From NCBI GenBank assembly GCA_947034895.1, contig OX344763.1, forward strand, positions 41,477,025-41,541,024: a DNA stretch of 64,000 nt. The letters run 5' to 3'. The position numbers and the translations under genes were made by a program. Each line of letters starts with the position of its first letter. The first letter of the stretch is position 1. Shown in pieces: positions 58,821-64,000 of the stretch. The stretch is from Rhytidiadelphus loreus. Lineage: Eukaryota; Streptophyta; Bryopsida; Hypnales; Hylocomiaceae. Below the pieces are notes generated by a model, which was not told the DNA's origin, searched no databases, and was given only the letters and a program-made list of their open reading frames with translations.

Positions 58821-59478
58821 TTGGGTGCCTACATATGGGAGACTTGGTACTAGGCCAAGGATTCTGCTTCGGCATCGTGGCTCTCAATTTTGTATGCCCC
58901 AATTGTCCTCTGCATTAAAGATGTAGAGTTGTCCCACAATTATTTTTATGATTATATATAATTCAAATTATTCATCTATCTTGATAATGCACTTTTTGTG
59001 ATCAACGATAATCACAATCTTGAAGCACAAAAATTGTCTCTCTAAAACCTCATACATAAACAAGGTTTTAATCATGTGCGCATTCAAGATCCAATATTTT
59101 GACCAAAATAAAATAACTTCATAGATAAATATCCCCATTCTATATTTCACCATCCAAGTGTATCTATTCTAGTCCTACCCATAAGATATGTATCTGAATT
59201 ATTTTTATATTGACTAAGAGTAAGATATTGATAAAGCGTCGTTGTCGTTTGCAATACAATGGTGTATTGGTCTAACTCATTAATGGTAAAATGTTTTAAA
59301 TCATTACATGTTTTTTTTCTACTCTGGAAGGCTGCAAATTCTCATCTGGAAACCGGCGAAACGTGTCATTCACAAGTTACGTTGACCTAGCCAAGTGACT
59401 ACCAGGTCACTTTTTGGGGGAAAAAAAAATTCACTTTGTTTTTCATTTTAAAGATTTAAAAAAATAATAATTAAAAAA

Positions 59479-59481
<3 letters not shown>

Positions 59482-59531
<50 letters not shown>
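59482..59531. repeat. (AT)n microsatellite
   Basis: An uninterrupted AT dinucleotide run of about 50 bases. Confidence 0.95.
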
Positions 59532-59532
<1 letters not shown>

Positions 59533-60217
59533 CATCAACGTTTAATGAGACCAAGGGGAACAGAGCTGAGAACAAGTCTGAAACGGCCCTCCAGCCCCCT
59601 CGGATCCCATCTAATGTCTTGATCAATGATATTTATCAAGAATCCTAACACACGTTGGTCCCAGTTGGCACATCACTGCAATCTTGAACCTTTGTATAGT
59701 GACCATGGGTATGAATAATATTGATACATGTATATACTGCCCAAGTCTTTTAAAAAGTTTTAAATATTAGACATTTGAGGCTTTAAATGCTTCTCAATAA
59801 TTTAAAGCAAGAAGGAATCATTTTAAGACCAATCTATTTTTTAGGTTTGTGAATGGAATCTAGTACTAGAAATTTTTCTCTCTGCTAATGTTTGGCTATA
59901 CGGATATTCTATGATTATACAGTAGCATTGTCTCTTCTAACAAAATGAGAAAATACATTTCTGAGTAATGGGCCACCAGTCTCGTAAAATACAATTCAGA
60001 TCTTTAATTGTCATGTGTTTCAAAAGTACCTTGCCCTTGAAGTTAAATGTTCTATGGTAGGCTGCTCTTTAATGTAGCCGTCTTTAATTTAGGATGGATT
60101 CAATATTGAAGTCTTTATCATGTCTATTGATATGTCAAATCTTTTTTTCCTTCTGAGGTTAGTACTATCCGAGTCGCTTTTCAAAAATGCTTAGTTGTTC
60201 CTTATTTGTAGAAGGCA

Positions 60218-60769
60218 ATGAGTCTGAGTGGGATGTCTAGTTCAATGGCAATTATAAGGGCAATGGGAGAATTTGTCCCAATCTCTTTTCCAATCGGAGA
60301 TATAGGATTTGCAGTCGTTAGTGCATTGCGCTTGAGTATTTGGTTTAGTCTATATCCTACTTCATTACATATTGATAAGGAAGTTTTTGATAGTGATAGT
60401 GGCGAATTGATTCATACATTAGGTCAAGAACCTGTCAAAATAAATTCCTGTAGAGAATGGCATTTGGGCCCAAGAAGGTATTTAGTGTATGGATTAGCAC
60501 TACCTACTGCCGGGCCATCTTTCGGTGAGGATACTCTCAAATTGTCATCAACTACTTCGTACCAGACGCCAATGGTATCTCGCATTAAAATTCAGGCAAG
60601 AGTAGATGTCATTTTCATCGAGAGCGACGACTCAGACGACTCTTCTCCACCCCACAAGGTTTTGAAACATATGCCGTCATCTTCTTGTCCAGTCTCTACC
60701 AACTCCTCGAAGCCTGCATTAGTAGAAAATTATGTCCAAATCAATAGAAAATCATCAAAAACTTGTTGA
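60218..60769 (+). pseudogene. Unrecognised coding frame cut by a CACTA-like insertion
   Basis: The ATG at 60218 opens a frame with balanced composition for about 166 codons. It includes GEFVPISFPIGDIG, CREWHLGPRRYLVYGLALP and an acidic run ESDDSDDSSPP. At 60717 it enters the terminus CATTAGTAGAAAAT, and the last 17 codons are transposon sequence. The native 3' part is therefore displaced. No domain is recognised. After the element, near 63870, one frame stays open for about 30 codons (GEYIRGRWWIASCSLPSK) but continuity is unproven. It could instead be a captured fragment. Confidence 0.4.
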
Positions 60770-60897
60770 TTTGAGTACTGCATTGACCATTTTTACATTT
60801 TCTTGTTAATTTGAGCCCAAGCTAACACAATGGTTAACAAATTTTTGTTCATGTGAATAGTGCAACAACCAAATCAACATGTTTTTGTTCAATGTTT

Positions 60898-61090
60898 TAG
60901 AGTTGTTTGGGGGTTGTTTGGGGGTTGTTTGGGGGGTTGTTTGGGGGGTTGTTACGGGGGTTGTTTCGGGATTATTTGGGGAGGTTGATTTTGGAGTTGT
61001 TTTTGGGTTGATTTGGAGGGGGTTGGGGGGGGGGGGAGGATTTGGGTTTTTTAAGGTTGTTTGGGGGGTTGTTTTTGGATTGTTTTTGGA
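60898..61090 (+). repeat. G-rich minisatellite (TTGTTTGGGGG units)
   Basis: About a dozen 11-12-bp units of TTGTTTGGGGG and variants, including a run of 12 G near 61027. On the plus strand there are many G runs of 4 or more, favouring G-quadruplexes. The Gly/Val-rich open frame through it is an artefact of the repeat. Confidence 0.85.
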
Positions 61091-61669
61091 TTGTTTTTGA
61101 AATCTTCAAGAATTTTTCAAAAATTATGAATTTAGAATTCAAATTGTATTTTAGTTTCAATTATATTTTCAATTTGATTGAAGTTCTAATTAAATTCATA
61201 ATGTAATTCAACTTTGATTTTGAAACTTTGATTGTATCAAGGTTTTCAACATATGAAAGGCCCATAATTGCTTCTAAATATTAGTCTTCAAAGCAAGGCT
61301 AAAATCTTCATTTATGTTTATTTTTCAATAGATTTAACTAGATGATCTAACTTCTACTTATTTTGACCTATTTTTCCCTCTTGAAATTGTAAAATAAAAA
61401 ACTTCACCAATTGCAAGTTTGCAACATCATGATGCTTGGATTTTTTTTAAATAATGTTTAATTCATACCAAATGATTATATTTCATTATTCCAAAATTTT
61501 ATTTGATAATTTTAGTTACATATCAATTCTACAATTTGTAATTTTCCATCATATGCTAAAAAAATATGTTAGAGAATCTGTATTAAAAATTGCAACAAAA
61601 AATATTTTATATTCATGCTTGGAGAAAATAATAAGTGGATATAAATTGAGATTGATTTACAACATTCAA

Positions 61670-62200
61670 TGAAAAGAATTCTAGTAATGAAACTAAAGAT
61701 TTCCAAACCTAATGGTTGTAATGTACTAACGTACATGTTGTAGTCAACAATTTGCATCCTATTTTTGAAATTAAAAAAAAAAACATTTGAAATTGCATTC
61801 AATAAAGAAATTTAAAATTTATTGTAGAGTAGAAATTCTACTTTAAATTGGAAATTGAAATTCTTCATGAGTTTCACCTCCCTAATCTATATAGAACAAT
61901 CCAAAAATTCTCACAAGATTAATATTTTAGAAAATCAATTTGAAATTTTTACTTATTTGAAAAATACATTCAAATCTACTTGGCTAACATGCATACATAT
62001 CTAGAAAATCTATACATCATACAATAACTTTCTCATGATGTAATCAAAAGTTATAAAAATTGTGAGTCCTTCAAACTATCCCTTCACTACATGTTGTGTA
62101 AAAATTTTATAGAAAAAAAAGGAATTCAACTTCTAAATACATGAACAAAAACACTAGAAATATTGTCAAAAAATTATACTTTGTTATTTAGAGGTTTAAA
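61670..62200 (+). repeat. Family A-related segment
   Basis: It matches about 6050-6500: ATGGTTGTAATGT, CAATTTGCATCC, CATACAATAA...TGTAGTCAAAAGTT, TACATGTTGTGTAAA. It has no TTAA-type termini of its own. Confidence 0.5.
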
Positions 62201-62221
62201 TTTAAATTTAAATTTTTCTAA

Positions 62222-62890
62222 CCCCTAAAGGACCATTATCCCCTCAGTGGACAAAATGAATTTCAGGCAAGTTTGTATGATCTATATTTTTAGTTAAACT
62301 TTTTGAAACTTTCTCATAAGATAGAAAAACTTATTAGCTTCGTGGTAATATAAATTTTATTTCAATTGGTGCACGGGAGCAAAAGTTATGGCATCTTAAG
62401 AATAATTTTCACGTCGCTGGGTAGAAAAAGAAATCTACAAAAATTTGAAATTAATTTTTTAATTTTTTCCTTCTTGAAAATCATCTTTTTGTCTACATAT
62501 GAAGCTTTGATTCATTCCATTTGATTAGTATTGTGAAAGCTACAAACAATCTTGTTTTTCAGGCAATTTGAGCATCTTCTTGAAAAAATAACTTATTGGA
62601 TGCAATTTTGGATGCAATTTTCACAGTTTTTCAAAAAAAATGTTTAACAACTTTAAGTTTCCTATTTTGAACAATCTCACCGTTGACATTATTGTATTTC
62701 AATTCCATTTTAGAGCTATTAACGCTTTAGTTTTTCTTTCAATCTTGAACTTGCTTCTACTTAATAATTTAAAAAAAAATGAAAATCAAGCGTGTTTTAA
62801 AAAAAAAAATTTAATTCTAAACTTTCAACACAATTCTTGAACACAAAATTTTTTAAATATTTAAATTCTAGATGAGCAATTTCCAAATTC
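62222..62890 (-). mobile_element. Family B copy 4 (inverted, distal end lost)
   Basis: It begins CCCCTAAAGGACCATTATCC after CTAA. Inverted homology to 8253-9178 continues through GCATCTTAAGAATAATTTTC and GAAGCTTTGATTCATTCCAT and then fades. Nested inside the 60717-63866 element. Confidence 0.7.
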
Positions 62891-63129
62891 TAATTTAGAG
62901 CTATTCAAATTGTATGTTCTACATTACAAAAAACTTGAATATGAATTGTGTCCAAATCACCTCCTAATAAAATGTTTGCCAAATATTTAAAATATCTTTA
63001 ATTGAATTGAAGTTCTTAACACTAAAATTTCATGTGGAAAATTTTTAAACCACCAAGTTTGGCATTCTATAAGCAATAGGAATATTTTCTATTAATTACG
63101 TAATTCACAATTCAGTCTTTTTTTCAATT

Positions 63130-63467
63130 CAGCAGACTTTGGAGGCTGTTTTTGCATAGTATAGTCCCTTTTTTCAAAAAGTATAAGTTGGAGAATCAAG
63201 TTAACTTTCATCTCCAACAATCCGTTTGTGATTTCAAGTCTCCAATTAAAAGTTATGAACAAAATTCAGAGAGGGTTTGGAATGAAATTTCTTTTTGATA
63301 TTTACAAACACTCTCTCTGAATTTTGCTCATAACTTTTTATTGAAGACTCAAAATCACAAACGGATTTTTGGAGATGAAATTTTACTTGATCTTCCAAAT
63401 TTTACTAGTTTGAAGTTTTTTGAAAAAAGGTACTATACTATGAGAAATCAGCCTCCAAAGTCTGCTG
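63130..63467. repeat. Fold-back unit FB3 (338 bp)
   Basis: Ends CAGCAGACTTTGGAGGCTG and CAGCCTCCAAAGTCTGCTG (one outer base apart). Arms contain ATCCGTTTGTGATTT / AAATCACAAACGGAT and AAAATTCAGAGAGGG / CTCTCTGAATTTTG. Same family as FB1 and FB2. Substitutions in one arm are matched in the other. Confidence 0.85.
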
Positions 63468-63534
63468 AATTGAACCAAAAATGACAAAAAATTGAAAACC
63501 GAAATAAATAACTATTTTTTCTCTTTATAGTCAT

Positions 63535-63690
63535 GTAGTCTTACACATGGTGCAATGGATAGGACCTTGCACCCCTAGCCAAGGGGTGCAAGGTTCAAAC
63601 CCCATTGCACCTCACCCGCGTGGGTTGCCACCTAAGTGTTGCCTGCGTGGCGGTTTGAAAAAAAAAATTAAAATTAAAAATTAAAAAAAA
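63535..63690 (+). mobile_element. tRNA-derived SINE, copy 3
   Basis: CATGGTGCAATGGATAGGAC (A box) and GGTTCAAACCCC (B box) are about 35 bases apart. GTGGGTTGCCACC and GCGTGGCGG follow, then an A-rich tail with AAAATTAAAATTAAAAATT. The anticodon-arm region is replaced by a perfect GGACCTTGCACCCC / GGGGTGCAAGGTT hairpin, so it is not a working tRNA. Confidence 0.75.
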
Positions 63691-64000
63691 ATCAACAAAT
63701 TTTTGTTGAAATATTTGTCTAAATCAACAAGTTTTAGTTGGAATTTTGTCCAAATCAACAAAAACTTGTTGATTTTTGTCCAAATCAGCACATCCAAATC
63801 AACACAAACTATTTTATCCAAATCAACATTTTTTTGTGAAGTTGAACACTGAATTTTCTACTAGTTGATGTAGTATTGGTGAATATATAAGAGGTCGTTG
63901 GTGGATAGCCAGTTGTTCTTTGCCTTCGAAAGTTGTGTCATACCAAAGGGTCATGAAACCCATTTAAAAAGATTGATTATAATTCCATTTCGGTTCATCA

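Larger units (their letters stand above)
58304..60217. other. Intergenic with 5S-like relic, AT microsatellite and hairpin copy
   Basis: No gene could be assembled. It holds the 5S rRNA-like segment near 58,760-58,820, an (AT)n run at 59,482-59,531 and a copy of the hairpin described at 53,436. A 70-codon plus frame at 58410 is unrecognised. Confidence 0.35.
60717..63866. mobile_element. CACTA-like composite element, ~3.15 kb
   Basis: Left end CATTAGTAGAAAATTATGTC; inverted right end AACTAGTAGAAAATTC. Inner GTCCAAATCAA(C/T) motifs occur at both sides. Terminal bases have drifted and no 3-bp duplication is visible, so it is older than the element at 56758. Its interior holds a G-rich minisatellite, family A-like and family B sequences, FB3 and a SINE. 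Confidence 0.6.

Noticed and set aside
60879..61100. 73-codon Gly/Val/Leu-rich protein
   Set aside because: It is a translation of the TTGTTTGGGGG minisatellite; period and composition follow the repeat.
55440..63866. CRISPR-like array of GTCCAAATCAACAAAAA repeats
   Set aside because: The motif occurs in both orientations with irregular spacing and only near CACTA-type termini, in a plant genome; these are sub-terminal transposon repeats.

Overview
This is a piece of an AT-rich plant nuclear genome. The genes are split by short GT-AG introns, and their products are plant families: a plant pectate lyase, a long PPR-SMR organelle RNA protein and a centrin-like EF-hand protein. A divergent centrin in a compact, intron-rich setting would suit a land plant with swimming sperm, such as a moss, liverwort, lycophyte or fern. 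That placement is inference; no species can be named from the sequence alone.

Layout. 1-3.1 kb: 5' part of a pectate lyase gene on the minus strand, its last exon(s) beyond the left edge. 3.1-20.7 kb: no convincing gene, but a dense bed of small non-autonomous DNA transposons. Most striking are elements whose inverted termini begin CCC and lie exactly between TTAA tetranucleotides. 20.7-26.1 kb: a possible orphan exon, then a six-exon centrin-like gene (plus strand) with a 24-nt microexon. 26.5-29.0 kb: a Tourist-like MITE, a CACTA-ended mini-element and hairpins. 30.8-35.3 kb: an eight-exon PPR-SMR gene (plus strand). 36-44.8 kb: one small secreted-protein gene (minus strand) with tandem repeats upstream, an inverted pair of MITE copies and a 1.4-kb fold-back element. 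45-48 kb: more TTAA-type elements. 48.6-50.6 kb: a decayed pogo/Tigger-like (DDE_1) transposase on the minus strand. 51.2-52.2 kb: a spliced coding relic of unknown family. 52.5-55.4 kb: tandem repeats, perfect palindromes and a tract packed with TTGAC/GTCAA motifs. 55.4-63.9 kb: CACTA-like elements with sub-terminal repeats, carrying three long inverted-repeat (fold-back) units, tRNA-derived SINEs and a G-rich minisatellite.

The three clear genes are unrelated housekeeping or developmental genes: cell-wall pectin cleavage, calcium/cytoskeleton or basal body, and organelle RNA processing. They are separated by transposon deposits and form no pathway. The novelty lies in the mobile DNA: the TTAA-bounded families with shared internal sequence modules, and the CACTA-like elements that accumulated hairpin and SINE cargo. 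Exon borders come from reading frame, splice dinucleotides and phase. All three multi-exon models keep an open frame across every junction.
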